Below, piece by piece: positions 50,022-58,690 of a stretch of DNA of 60,339 nucleotides (within the stretch, counting starts at the first letter, position 1; each line of letters opens with the position of its first letter). Where the stretch lies: assembly GCA_018716725.1 (NCBI GenBank), contig DVJP01000025.1, positions 1 through 60,339 on the forward strand, given 5' to 3'. The notes beneath the pieces were generated by a model, which saw only the letters and a list, made by a program, of their open reading frames with translations, was not told the origin of the DNA and ran no database searches. Source of the stretch: Candidatus Merdivicinus excrementipullorum (GTDB lineage Bacteria; Bacillota; Clostridia; Oscillospirales; Ruminococcaceae). A program made the position numbers and the translations under genes.

Positions 50022-50243
50022 CGGGGGAACCCCGCTGTTAATTCGACGCGGCAGTCTGGCGCCGTTCCGACCGCTGGACGGCTCGTCAGGCTCGCCGCAT
50101 TGGGAGGGTTCCGCTCCTATCGTTTCATCACACGGGGGAACCCCGCTGTTGATTCGGCGCGGCAGTCTGGCTCCGTTCCGACCGCCGGACGGCTCGCCGG
50201 GCTCGCCGCATTGGGAGGGTTCCGCTCCTATCGTTTTGCCGGG
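50022..50243. repeat. Tandem 111-bp intergenic repeat, two units
   Basis: Two adjacent, nearly identical units (50022-50132 and 50133-50243) start CGGGGGAACCCCGCTGTT and contain GACGCGGCAGTCTGGC (first unit, GGCGCGGC in the second), ending GGGAGGGTTCCGCTCC. A partial third begins CGGGGGCG. All frames are largely open, but there is no ribosome binding site. Related fragments lie at 6103 and possibly at 52116. This and a promoter fill the 367-bp gap between spoIVA and the GH2 gene. Confidence 0.75.
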
Positions 50244-50310
50244 CGGGGGCGCTTTCTCTGAATTTTCCGTTTCCAAATTGTAAAAGTGAGGATTCCGCCG
50301 GGAATCCTCA

Positions 50311-50339
50311 TTGACTTTTTCGGGAATGCTCTCTATAAT
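50311..50339 (+). promoter_or_regulatory. Sigma-A promoter of the GH2 gene
   Basis: TTGACT (50311-50316) and perfect TATAAT (50334-50339) with a 17-nt spacer. A 9-bp inverted repeat (50289-50297 with 50302-50310, GAGGATTCC arm) sits right before the -35 and could be an operator or the end of a terminator. Confidence 0.75.
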
Positions 50340-50378
50340 AAAGGTGCTTTCAAAATACGGAAAAAGGAGTGGTATTCC

Positions 50379-52106
50379 ATGAACATCCCCCGCCCTGAAT
50401 ATCCCCGCCCGCAGATGGTGCGTCCTATCTGGACCAATCTGAACGGCGAATGGGAATTTGACTTTGACTTTTCCGACAGCGGCCGGGCCCGCGGCCTGCC
50501 GGAAGCGGAGCACCTGGGGCAGACAATCCTGGTCCCCTTCTGCCCGGAAAGCCGTCTTTCCGGCATCGGCTTTACCGACTTCATGCCGGCGGTCTGGTAC
50601 AAGCGGCGCTTCACCGTGGCGGAGGCCGATCTCTCCGGCCGGCTGCTGCTTCACTTCGGGGCGGTGGACTACCGCTGCGAGGTATGGCTTAACGGGCGTT
50701 CCGTCGGCGTTCATCAGGGGGGCTACACGCCCTTCACCCTGGACATTACCGACGCGGCGCAGCCCGGCGAAAATCTCATTACCGTCTGCGCCCAGGACGA
50801 TGTCCGCAGCGGCCGCCAGCCCCGGGGAAAACAGAGCTCGGAGCTTCGCTCCCACGGCTGCGACTACACCCGCACCACCGGCATCTGGCAGACCGTCTGG
50901 CTGGAGCCGGTCCCCAAAACCTACATCGCGGGCTGCCGCGTGACGCCCGATTACCGCAACGGGAAGGTTTCCATTGACGTAACCATCAGCGGCTGCCCGG
51001 AAGGGCTGATGCTCACCGCCGACGCGGACCTGGACGGCCGCCTCGCCGGACGGGTTTCGGTCAAAGCGGCCCCGCACGTGACGGCAGAGCTTCCCCTCTC
51101 CCTCATCGACCTGTGGGAGCCGGGCCACCCTGCCCTTTACGACCTGACCCTCTCCCTTTCCGGAGGCGACCGGGTAACGGGCTATTTCGGCCTGCGCGGG
51201 GTGGAGGTTCATGACGGCGCGGTGTACTTAAACGGCAAACCGGTGTTTCAGCGCCTGGTGCTGGACCAGGGCTTTTATCCCGACGGCATCTACACCGCCC
51301 CCACCGACGATGACCTGAAGGCGGACATTATCCGGTGCCAGGACCTTGGCTTTAACGGCGCCCGGCTCCATCAGAAGGTATTCGAGCCCCGTTTCCTCTA
51401 CTGGGCGGACAAGCTGGGGTATCTCTGCTGGGGCGAATATCCCAACTGGGGGTTTGACATCACCCGCCCGGAAGCCCTGGCAATTTTCCTCCCCGAATGG
51501 ACGGAATCGGTGGAACGGGACTTCAACCACCCCTCCATTGTGGGATGGTGCCCCTTTAACGAGACGCAGCCGGAATATTACTCCCCCACCGCCCAGGAGA
51601 CCGTCCTCCGGGTATATGAAATGACCAAGCTCCTGGACCGCACCCGCCCGGTCATTGACACCAGCGGCTTTGTCCACACCGGCAAAACCGACCTTTACGA
51701 CGTCCACGACTACGAACAGGACCCCGCCGTTATGGCGGAGCACTATGCCCGCACCGGGGAGGGCGAATGCTTTGAAAACTTCCCCCAGTGGGCAAAATGG
51801 GACGGCAGAACGCCCCTTTTCGTCAGCGAATACGGCGGCACCTGGTGGAGCCCCGGCGTTCAGGACGGCTGGGGCTACGGCCAGGCTTCCAAAACCGAGG
51901 AAGAAGTTTGCAGCCGCTACTGCGGCCTGACCCGGGTGCTGCTGGAAAACGAAAAGATCTGCGCCTTCTGCTACACCCAGCCCTATGATGTGGAGCAGGA
52001 GCAGAACGGCCTGTTCCGCTACGACCGTACCCCGAAATTCTCGCCGGAAATTTACCGCCGCATCCGGGAAACCAACCAGCTCCCCGCCGCCATCGAAACC
52101 CGCTAA
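50379..52106 (+). CDS. GH2 family glycoside hydrolase (beta-galactosidase/glucuronidase-like)
   Basis: A 575-residue GH2 enzyme. The N-terminal sugar-binding jelly-roll spans about 1-175 (PIWTNLNGEWEFDFDF is its typical start), an immunoglobulin-like domain reaches about 275, and the TIM barrel holds the acid/base Glu in PFNETQPEY near residue 394 and the nucleophile Glu in FVSEYGGTWW near 482. There is no signal peptide, so it is cytosolic. It is short for a GH2 and lacks the extra C-terminal domains of LacZ. The sugar specificity cannot be told. It is a single gene with a promoter and terminator. Confidence 0.93.
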   Translation: MNIPRPEYPRPQMVRPIWTNLNGEWEFDFDFSDSGRARGLPEAEHLGQTILVPFCPESRLSGIGFTDFMPAVWYKRRFTVAEADLSGRLLLHFGAVDYRCEVWLNGRSVGVHQGGYTPFTLDITDAAQPGENLITVCAQDDVRSGRQPRGKQSSELRSHGCDYTRTTGIWQTVWLEPVPKTYIAGCRVTPDYRNGKVSIDVTISGCPEGLMLTADADLDGRLAGRVSVKAAPHVTAELPLSLIDLWEPGHPALYDLTLSLSGGDRVTGYFGLRGVEVHDGAVYLNGKPVFQRLVLDQGFYPDGIYTAPTDDDLKADIIRCQDLGFNGARLHQKVFEPRFLYWADKLGYLCWGEYPNWGFDITRPEALAIFLPEWTESVERDFNHPSIVGWCPFNETQPEYYSPTAQETVLRVYEMTKLLDRTRPVIDTSGFVHTGKTDLYDVHDYEQDPAVMAEHYARTGEGECFENFPQWAKWDGRTPLFVSEYGGTWWSPGVQDGWGYGQASKTEEEVCSRYCGLTRVLLENEKICAFCYTQPYDVEQEQNGLFRYDRTPKFSPEIYRRIRETNQLPAAIETR

Positions 52107-52115
52107 TTCTTTTAT

Positions 52116-52262
52116 GCCGACGCGGCCGGGCTGCCGCGCGGCGGGCTCCGGCTGGCGCAGACAAGCTGCGCCCCCGGCAGGTCTTTCCCCGCTGTACGGC
52201 TGCCTTGGCTGTGCCGATGCGGCCGGGCTGCCGCGCGGCGGGCGCCGGGCGGCGCAGGACTT
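52116..52262. repeat. 97-bp direct repeat after the GH2 gene
   Basis: GCCGACGCGGCCGGGCTGCC at 52116 returns as GCCGATGCGGCCGGGCTGCC at 52213, each followed by GCGCGGCGGGC and a GGCGCAG element. The second copy breaks off at the terminator. The GACGCGGC core is shared with the repeats at 6103 and 50022. The 240-bp gap also contains the terminator described next. Confidence 0.6.
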
Positions 52263-52276
52263 TTGAAAAAACACAG

Positions 52277-52308
52277 AGGGCGGGCAAATTGCCCGCCCTG
52301 TTCTTTTA
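52277..52308 (+). terminator. Terminator of the GH2 gene
   Basis: A perfect 9-bp GC-rich stem (52277-52285 with 52291-52299) around AAATT, followed by GTTCTTTTA. Confidence 0.85.
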
Positions 52309-52346
52309 TCCGCCCTTCCGGCATTTTTCCAAGAAAAGAGGACGCA

Positions 52347-53159
52347 ATGAAAAAAATTCTCCGGTTCCTATGGATTCCCATCGCCGCCGCCATCCTGGTG
52401 GGCGGCTACGCCTGGCTGATCGAGCCGAATCTCCTGCGGGTCAGCCGTCAGGAAGCTGCCGCAGACGGCAAAACCGGCCCGCTGACCGTGGTATTCTTCA
52501 CCGACACCCACTTCGGCAGCCTGTATTCCCCCGATCACCTTTCCCGCATTGTGGAAAAAATCAACGCGGAAAAGCCGGACCTGGCGCTGTTCGGCGGCGA
52601 TTTTTTCGACGCCTACGCAAAGGACGCGGCCCTTTTTGATCTGGAACAAATCGGGGAAACGCTCTCGGAGATTGACGCCGGCCTGGGAAAATACGCCGTC
52701 TGGGGGAATCACGACCGGGGCGGCGGGGCCTCCCGGGTCTACGAGCAGGTAATGGAAGCGGGCGGATTTTCCGTTTTGGACAACCGGTGGGTCTCGCTGC
52801 CCGAAAGCGGGCTTGTCCTGGCCGGGGTGGACGACGGCCTGCTGGGGACGCCGTCCCTGGACCTTTCGGACGCCCCCGCAGATGCGTTTGTCATCCTCCT
52901 GTCCCACGAGCCGGACCCGGTCCGGGAACTTCCCGCCGGCGGGGTGGACCTGATCCTGTCGGGCCATTCCCACGGCGGTCAGGTTTCTCTGCCGTTTTTG
53001 ACACAAGCGGTCCTGCCGCCCGGCGGGCGGGAATTCCGAAAGGGCTGGTACCGTCTCGGGGAATCCGATCTGTTCGTCAGCTGCGGCATCGGAACGACCA
53101 AACTGCCGGTGCGGCTGGGGAACATCCCGGAAATCTGCGTCTTTACGCTAACGCCCTAA
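52347..53159 (+). CDS. Membrane-anchored metallophosphoesterase
   Basis: A 270-residue calcineurin-like phosphoesterase of the YkuE type, probably facing outside. Residues 5-22 form a membrane anchor (FLWIPIAAAILVGGYAWLI). The metal-binding motifs are complete: TDTHFGS, FGGDFFD, WGNHD, LSHEPDP and SGHSHGGQ. AGAGGA precedes the ATG at 52347. Its stop lies 12 bp inside the end of the converging methyltransferase gene. The substrate is unknown; UDP-diacylglucosamine-type hydrolysis or lipid phosphoesters are possible. Confidence 0.93.
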   Translation: MKKILRFLWIPIAAAILVGGYAWLIEPNLLRVSRQEAAADGKTGPLTVVFFTDTHFGSLYSPDHLSRIVEKINAEKPDLALFGGDFFDAYAKDAALFDLEQIGETLSEIDAGLGKYAVWGNHDRGGGASRVYEQVMEAGGFSVLDNRWVSLPESGLVLAGVDDGLLGTPSLDLSDAPADAFVILLSHEPDPVRELPAGGVDLILSGHSHGGQVSLPFLTQAVLPPGGREFRKGWYRLGESDLFVSCGIGTTKLPVRLGNIPEICVFTLTP

Positions 53160-54911
53160 CCCCCGCATGATTTCCTCAATGAGGTCGATGCGCTGAAAAG
53201 GGGTCATGAGGTAGTAGCCGTCCACCCAAGGGGCGATTTTTTCCGCCGTCTCCAGGCAGAGGGAAACCCCCAGCTTTCCGGCGGTTTCCCGGTCGGTGTC
53301 CCGGTAGCGCTCCAGAATTTCTTCCGAAAGGCGGATGCCGGAAATCTCGTTGTGCATATAGCTTGCGTTGCGGTAGCTCACCGGCGGCATGAGCCCGCCC
53401 AGAATGCGCAGGCCGGTTTCCTCCTTGGCCCGGCGGAGGTTCCGGACGGCCTCATCGGTAAAGACCGGCTGGGTCATCAGCAGCTCTACGCCGTTTTCCT
53501 TTTTGCGCAGGGCCTTTCTGAGCTCCGCGTCAAAATTGGGGGCGTTGACGTTGAGGGCCCCGGCGATGAGGAACGGCCCCCGGAGGGTTTCCTCCCCCAG
53601 CGCGCGGATATACCCCGCCAGCATGGCGGAATTGAAGCTGAACACCGCCTTGACCTCGTCCCGGCTGGCGCTGGGGACGGGGTCGCCGGTGACCACCAGA
53701 ACATTATGCACCCCCTCCATGGAAAGGCCCAGCAGCAGCGCCTTGGCGGCGTTTAGGTTCCGGTCCCGGCAGGTCATGTGGGGGATGGCGTCCATATCCA
53801 GCTCCCGCCGGAGCTTGGCCGCCAGTATGGACGAATCCGCCCGCACCCTCGCCACCGGGCAGTCGGCGATGGTGACGGCGTCCGCCCCCAGCGCCTTCAG
53901 GCGGGCCGCCGCCTCCAGGAAAAATGCCCCGTCATCGTTGACGGGCGGGTCCACCTCCACGGCGACGACCTTTTTCCCCGCCTCCAGCTTCTCCCGGAAG
54001 CGGTTGCGGGGAATTTTCTGCGAAACCGCCTCCGCTCCGGCGGCAGTCCCTTTCCGGCTTTCCCGAGCCGGCTCTGCCAGCATGCGGGCGGTGGCGGCGA
54101 TGTGGGCGGGGGTGGTGCCGCAGCAGCCCCCCAGAATTCCCGCGCCGCTTTCGGCGATGCGGGCCATCATCCCGGCGAAGTAATCCGCCCCGCTCTCAAA
54201 ATAGGTGCGCCCGCCCAGGGCCGCGGGATACCCGGAATTGGGCATCACCGACAAAACGGCTTCGGGCGGCAGCTCCCGGCGCAGCTCCCCCGTCAGCCGC
54301 AGCAGGTGGGAGGGGCCGGACACGCAGTTGCACCCCGCCGCATCGGCGAAGGCGAGGGCCTCCTTCACCAGCCGGGATGCCGGGACTCCCTGGCGGGTAA
54401 AGCCGTCCGGCGCGGCGGCGAAGGAGACAAGAAGAAAGGCGTCCGGCTTCTTTTCCCGGATGTGCCGGCAGACCGTTTCCAGCCCCGCGGCGGAGGGGAA
54501 TGTCTCAAAAAGGAAATGCTCCGCCCCCAGCTCCAGGAACACGTCGGCAATTTTGCAGTATTCCGCCGCCGCATCCTCCTCCGGGGCGGCGATGGGGCCG
54601 ATGTCGGCAAAGACGTAAGCGTCCTCCCCGGCGGCCCCGGAAGCCAGGCCGTACCCCGCCTCCAGAATCTCCCGCACCGTTTCCAATCCGCACTCCAGCG
54701 CGGCGGTGTTCGCCCCGAAGGTGTTGGTTTTCAGCGCCTTCGCCCCGGCGCGGAGGTAGGCCCGGTGGATTTCGATTACTGCGCCGGGGTCCGAAAGGTT
54801 CGCCAGCTCGCAGCGCGGGTCCGCCCCGGGACGCCGGGACAGGAAGTATGTCCCCATGGCCCCGTCGAAAAGCAGCTTTTTTGTTTTCAGATATTCCCGG
54901 ATGGGTTCCAT
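53148..54911 (-). CDS. Fused homocysteine S-methyltransferase / methylenetetrahydrofolate reductase
   Basis: A 587-residue fusion of YitJ type. The N-terminal half is a zinc homocysteine-binding domain (DGAMGTYFL near the start; zinc ligands in CNCVSGP and the GGCCGTTP motif near residue 260). The C-terminal half from about 300 is an MTHFR barrel (VVAVEVDPPV, then TCRDRN and LVVTGDPVP) that makes methyltetrahydrofolate. It supplies methyl groups for MetH upstream. The ATG at 54911 is spaced 7 nt from GGGGAGG; ATG 54917 overlaps the metH stop as ATGA and is an equal candidate. Third in the met operon. Confidence 0.94.
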   Translation of the reverse strand: MEPIREYLKTKKLLFDGAMGTYFLSRRPGADPRCELANLSDPGAVIEIHRAYLRAGAKALKTNTFGANTAALECGLETVREILEAGYGLASGAAGEDAYVFADIGPIAAPEEDAAAEYCKIADVFLELGAEHFLFETFPSAAGLETVCRHIREKKPDAFLLVSFAAAPDGFTRQGVPASRLVKEALAFADAAGCNCVSGPSHLLRLTGELRRELPPEAVLSVMPNSGYPAALGGRTYFESGADYFAGMMARIAESGAGILGGCCGTTPAHIAATARMLAEPARESRKGTAAGAEAVSQKIPRNRFREKLEAGKKVVAVEVDPPVNDDGAFFLEAAARLKALGADAVTIADCPVARVRADSSILAAKLRRELDMDAIPHMTCRDRNLNAAKALLLGLSMEGVHNVLVVTGDPVPSASRDEVKAVFSFNSAMLAGYIRALGEETLRGPFLIAGALNVNAPNFDAELRKALRKKENGVELLMTQPVFTDEAVRNLRRAKEETGLRILGGLMPPVSYRNASYMHNEISGIRLSEEILERYRDTDRETAGKLGVSLCLETAEKIAPWVDGYYLMTPFQRIDLIEEIMRGLGR

Positions 54912-54913
54912 GC

Positions 54914-57307
54914 TCATTCCTCCCCTTCAAACACTTCCCGCGCGATGTCGGCGGAACGCTTGGCGTCCTTCGCGTAGTAGTCCGCCCCCATCTCCATGGC
55001 GTAGCTTTCGGTCAAAACGGCGCCCCCCACCATGATTTTGCAGGGGCAGCCCGATTCCCGCAGGAGCCGGATGGTTTCGGCCATGCTTTTCAGGGTGGTG
55101 GTCATGAGGGCGCTTAACCCCACCAGCCGGATGTTTTCCCGAAGGGCGGTTTCCACCACCGTTTCCGGCGGCACATCCCGGCCCAGGTCGATGACCCGGT
55201 AGCCGTAGTTTTCCAGCAGCACCTTGACGATATTTTTGCCGATGTCGTGGATATCCCCCTTGACGGTGGCCAGAATAATGCTTCCCTTGTTCACCGGCGC
55301 GCCGCCCTCCTTCGCCATCTGTCTGCGGATTGCCTCAAAGGCTTCCTGGGAGGCGGTGGCGGCGTTAATGAGCTGGGGCAGGAAGAGCTTCCCCGTCTCG
55401 AAGCCGGCCCCCACCTCGTCCAGGGCGGGGATGAGGATGCCGTCGATGATGTCAAAGGGGTCCTTCTCCTTTAAAAGCGCTTCGGTTTTTTCCCGGGCTT
55501 CCTCCCGGAGTCCCTTTTTCACCGCCTCCGCCAGGGTCCGGCCGGAACCGGCGGGCGCCGGGGCGGGAGCGGCTTCCTCTTCCCGGGAAAACCGGCCGAT
55601 ATAGGCGGCGCAGTCTTTGTCATAGCCGTGGAGGACGTTATAAGCCGCCACCGCCGCCGTCATGTCCGGGATATTGGGGTTCAGGATGGGCAGGTTCAGG
55701 CCGCACTCCATGGCGGCGGAAAGAAAGCTGCGGTTCAGCAGCCCCCGGTTGGGCAGCCCGAAGGAGATGTTGGACACGCCGAGCACCGTTTTAAGCCCCA
55801 GCTTCTCCTTTACCAGCCGCACCGCCCGGAGGGTTTCGGCGGCCTGGGACTGCTGGGCGGAAACGGTGAGGGTCAGGCAGTCGATGAGCACCTTTTCCCG
55901 GGGGATGCCATAGCGTTCCGCCGCCCGGACAATCCGCTCCGCAATGGCCAGACGCGCTTCGGCGGTGGGCGGGATGCCGCCGCCGTCCAGCGTGAGCCCC
56001 ACCACGAAGGCGCCGTATTTTTTCACCAGGGGGAGGATTTTCCGGAGGTTTTCCTCCTCCCCGTTGACCGAGTTGACGATTCCCACCCCATGGAAAGCCC
56101 GCAGCCCCGCCTCAATGGCGGCGGGGTCGGAGGAATCGATCTGCAGCGGCAGGCCGATGGCCCCCTGAAGCTCCCGGACCGTTTTTTCCATCAGGGCCGG
56201 TTCGTCCACGCCGGGATGGCCCACGTTGACGTCCAGGATGTCCGCCCCGGCGTCCGCCTGGGCTGCCCCCTGGGCAAGGATGTAATCCAGGTCCTGCTCC
56301 AGAAGGGCCTGCTGGAACCGCTTCTTGCCGGTGGGGTTAATCCGCTCGCCGATGATGTGCACGCCGGAAAGCTCCACCGTTTTCAGCGCGGAGCAGACTG
56401 CCGCCGGAGAAATCTTTTCCCGCCGGGGGCAGGGAAGGGGCTCCAGCGCCGCCCGGAGTTCCCGGATATAATCCGGCGCGGTGCCGCAGCATCCCCCCGC
56501 CAGCCGCAGCCCCAGGGGGGCGAATTCCGCCATCTGCCGGGCGAATTCCGCCGGGGGGAGATTGTAGGAATTGTCCCGGGGGTCGGGAAGGCCGGCGTTC
56601 GGCTTCACCGCCAGCGGCTTTTTGGTGCAGGCGGCCATCCGCCGGGCGATGGGCAGCACCTCCGCGGGGCCCAGCGAGCAGTTGAGGCCCAGCGCATCCA
56701 CCCCCAGCCCGTCCAGCGTCCGGGCGGCGGCTTCGGCGGTGCATCCGGCAAAGGTCCGGCCGTCCTTTTCAAAGGTCATGGTGGCCAAAATGGGGAGGGC
56801 GGTGTGCTCTTTGGCCGCCAGAATGGCCGCCCGCATCTCTCCCAGGTCCGCCATGGTTTCAAAAACCGCCAGGTCCGCCCCGGCTTCCTCCCCGGCAGCC
56901 AGCTGCTCCCGGAAAAGCTCGTAGGCTTCGGCAAAGGAAAGGGTCCCCGCCGGCTCCAGCAGCTCCCCGATGGGGCCGATGTCCAGCGCGATGAGGGGCG
57001 GTTCGCCGGGGAAGCCCTCCGCCGCCTGTTTGGCCGCCCCCACCGCCGCCCGGATCACCTGCGCCGGGGAAACGCCGGTTCCCGCCAGCTTGTGGGCGTT
57101 GGCCCCGAAGGTGCAGGTGTAAAGGATGTCCGCGCCGCTTTCCAGATACTGGCGGTGGATGTCCGCCACCTCGTCCGGATGCTCCAGCACAAAAAGCTCC
57201 GGCCGCTCCCCCAGCTTCAGCCCCCGCTGCTGGAGCATGGTGCCCATGGCTCCGTCCAGATAGACCCATTTTTTCCGCCCCAGCAGGGCTTGCAGCTTAT
57301 TTTCCAC
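54914..57307 (-). CDS. metH: Cobalamin-dependent methionine synthase, lacking activation domain
   Basis: MetH methylates homocysteine with the methyl group of methyltetrahydrofolate through cobalamin. The 797-residue protein has the zinc homocysteine domain (VYLDGAMGTMLQ, LNCSLGP, GGCCGTAP), the pterin-binding domain (GERINPTGKKRF) from about 300, and the B12 domain with DIHDIGKNIV, whose His coordinates cobalt. It ends there, about 330 residues shorter than E. coli MetH, because the SAM-binding activation domain is made by the next gene upstream. The GTG at 57307 follows AGGACGGG and overlaps that gene by 11 nt. Confidence 0.96.
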   Translation of the reverse strand: MENKLQALLGRKKWVYLDGAMGTMLQQRGLKLGERPELFVLEHPDEVADIHRQYLESGADILYTCTFGANAHKLAGTGVSPAQVIRAAVGAAKQAAEGFPGEPPLIALDIGPIGELLEPAGTLSFAEAYELFREQLAAGEEAGADLAVFETMADLGEMRAAILAAKEHTALPILATMTFEKDGRTFAGCTAEAAARTLDGLGVDALGLNCSLGPAEVLPIARRMAACTKKPLAVKPNAGLPDPRDNSYNLPPAEFARQMAEFAPLGLRLAGGCCGTAPDYIRELRAALEPLPCPRREKISPAAVCSALKTVELSGVHIIGERINPTGKKRFQQALLEQDLDYILAQGAAQADAGADILDVNVGHPGVDEPALMEKTVRELQGAIGLPLQIDSSDPAAIEAGLRAFHGVGIVNSVNGEEENLRKILPLVKKYGAFVVGLTLDGGGIPPTAEARLAIAERIVRAAERYGIPREKVLIDCLTLTVSAQQSQAAETLRAVRLVKEKLGLKTVLGVSNISFGLPNRGLLNRSFLSAAMECGLNLPILNPNIPDMTAAVAAYNVLHGYDKDCAAYIGRFSREEEAAPAPAPAGSGRTLAEAVKKGLREEAREKTEALLKEKDPFDIIDGILIPALDEVGAGFETGKLFLPQLINAATASQEAFEAIRRQMAKEGGAPVNKGSIILATVKGDIHDIGKNIVKVLLENYGYRVIDLGRDVPPETVVETALRENIRLVGLSALMTTTLKSMAETIRLLRESGCPCKIMVGGAVLTESYAMEMGADYYAKDAKRSADIAREVFEGEE

Positions 57308-57971
57308 AGGTAATCCCGTCCTTTCGCAGTTGACAATCCTCATAACGCGGGCAGTTCCGGCAGCCGCCCCTCCTTCTGGGCTGGGGAGATGCCGCAATCC
57401 CCATCAAAGCCGTCACCGATTTCCGGGGGAGCAAAATCCCCTCCGGCGTGACGGTCAGCCCGATTTTCCGCGGAGCGTCCAGCACCTCCAGCACCCCCCG
57501 CTGGACAGAGAGGGGCAGGTCGCCGTAGCCGGGGCTGTAGCGGTCGGTGAGGAACTCCTCCCGGGCCGCCGCTTCCGCCTCCATCCCGGCCTGAAACTCC
57601 TCGCAGGCCGATTCCACCGCCGCGCTGAGGCAGCAGTCCAGCGCCAATGCGTCCCCCAGGTCCGACGCCTGAGCCCGCCGGACGGCCGTGTCCGCCTCCC
57701 GGCCCATGGTAGCCGCCAGCAAAATCACCCGGCCGCAGCCGCGAAGCAGCGCCGCGATGTCCTCCCCCGGCAGGGAGAGGACTGTCCCGCCTAAAAAAAG
57801 GCGGCCGTCCCGCCGCTCCAGAGAGAATTCCCGCCAGACCAGCCTGGGCGGGGGCAGCGTTCGGACCGCGGCAAACGCCCGCTCCACCTGGGCCGCCAGC
57901 TCCGGCGGCGGATTCCCCCGACACCCCAGATAGGACAGGGCTTCCGCCCGGCACTGTTCTGTCACTTTCAT
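57297..57971 (-). CDS. Stand-alone MetH activation-domain protein
   Basis: A 224-residue protein equal to the C-terminal activation domain of MetH, which uses SAM and a reductant to revive oxidised cobalamin. The marker RYSPGYGDLPLS, whose residues bind SAM, is near residue 145. Odd features are the N-terminal half that resembles a partner-binding alpha/beta domain and a closing GGCRNCPRYEDCQLRKDGIT with cysteines that could hold metal or an Fe-S cluster. It overlaps the start of metH, so the two are coupled. Clostridia often split MetH in this way. Confidence 0.92.
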   Translation of the reverse strand: MKVTEQCRAEALSYLGCRGNPPPELAAQVERAFAAVRTLPPPRLVWREFSLERRDGRLFLGGTVLSLPGEDIAALLRGCGRVILLAATMGREADTAVRRAQASDLGDALALDCCLSAAVESACEEFQAGMEAEAAAREEFLTDRYSPGYGDLPLSVQRGVLEVLDAPRKIGLTVTPEGILLPRKSVTALMGIAASPQPRRRGGCRNCPRYEDCQLRKDGITCGK

Positions 57972-57983
57972 TCCGATTCCCCC

Positions 57984-58622
57984 TTATCCCATGGTGTTGA
58001 GGACGATGTGGGCCAGCAGCCCCGGAAAACCGTTTCGGAATTTCCGGCGCAGCCAGCCGAAACAGAGCCCCAGAAGGAAGCCCGTCAGGACCTTTCCGCA
58101 CAGAATCGCGATGAGGTTCCCCTCCCGGCCCGTCCAGGCCATCCGGCAGAGGATGGTGTCCGCGTAGCCGACGTGCCACAGGCCGAACAGCGCGGCGGAC
58201 AGCCAGAGCGCCGCACTTCCCCCGCCGAAGGCCCGCTCCAGCCGGTCCCAGAGGAAACCGCGGAACAGGAGCTCTTCAAACACCGGCAGCAGCAATGCCG
58301 ATTCCGCCAGAAAAACCAGGTTTTCCGCCGAAAAATCCCGGGTGATGAAGGGGGTGATTCCCCAAAACAGCGCCGTCAGGGCTGCGGCCGCGGTATATCC
58401 CGGCTTCCGGGACGGCGGCAGGACGGCAGGCCGGATTCCTGCCCGCCGCATCGCCCAAACCAGCGCGGCGGATGCTGCCAGAAAAAAGGCTGCGTTATAA
58501 ACCCGGTTCCATGTCAGGCTGTCCGGCCCCACAAGCTGTGCCAGAAAAACCAGGCCCATCCGGACCGTCTGGATGCCCGCCAGCGCCGCCAGGCCCAGCG
58601 CCGGCATTTTCCACCTCCCCAT
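57984..58622 (-). CDS. CPBP family intramembrane metalloprotease
   Basis: A 212-residue protein of about six membrane segments of the CPBP (CAAX protease, ABI) family. The glutamates of motif 1, EELLFRG, the HVG-type histidine in FGLWHVGY, and the last HIVLN motif are all intact, so it is probably an active membrane metalloprotease. AAGGAGATGG lies 8 nt before the ATG. It begins only 12 nt before the MetH activation gene and has the operon promoter, an unusual partner for methionine synthase. Its substrate is unknown. Confidence 0.9.
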   Translation of the reverse strand: MGRWKMPALGLAALAGIQTVRMGLVFLAQLVGPDSLTWNRVYNAAFFLAASAALVWAMRRAGIRPAVLPPSRKPGYTAAAALTALFWGITPFITRDFSAENLVFLAESALLLPVFEELLFRGFLWDRLERAFGGGSAALWLSAALFGLWHVGYADTILCRMAWTGREGNLIAILCGKVLTGFLLGLCFGWLRRKFRNGFPGLLAHIVLNTMG

Positions 58623-58650
58623 CCGGGACCATCTCCTTCCGATTAGTAAC

Positions 58651-58679
58651 AGTATACCGGTTTTTGCGGAAAATGTAAA
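58651..58679 (-). promoter_or_regulatory. Sigma-A promoter of the CPBP-met operon
   Basis: TTTACA (58679-58674) and TATACT (58656-58651) with a 17-nt spacer on the minus strand. The leader is only about 22 nt, too short for a SAM or cobalamin riboswitch. Confidence 0.7.
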
Positions 58680-58690
58680 GAAAAACTCCC

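Noticed and set aside
50022-50243. A possible CRISPR array
   Set aside because: Only two 111-bp units, directly abutting and without distinct spacers; no cas genes nearby.
49959-50283. Two overlapping plus-strand frames of about 100 codons with internal peptide repeats over the 50-kb tandem repeat
   Set aside because: No ribosome binding site, and all frames are open through the repeat; best seen as non-coding repeat DNA.
55628-57313. A 561-codon open frame on the plus strand opposite metH
   Set aside because: It is the antisense shadow of metH in GC-rich DNA; it has no ribosome binding site and low-complexity GC-driven composition, while metH has clear domains.
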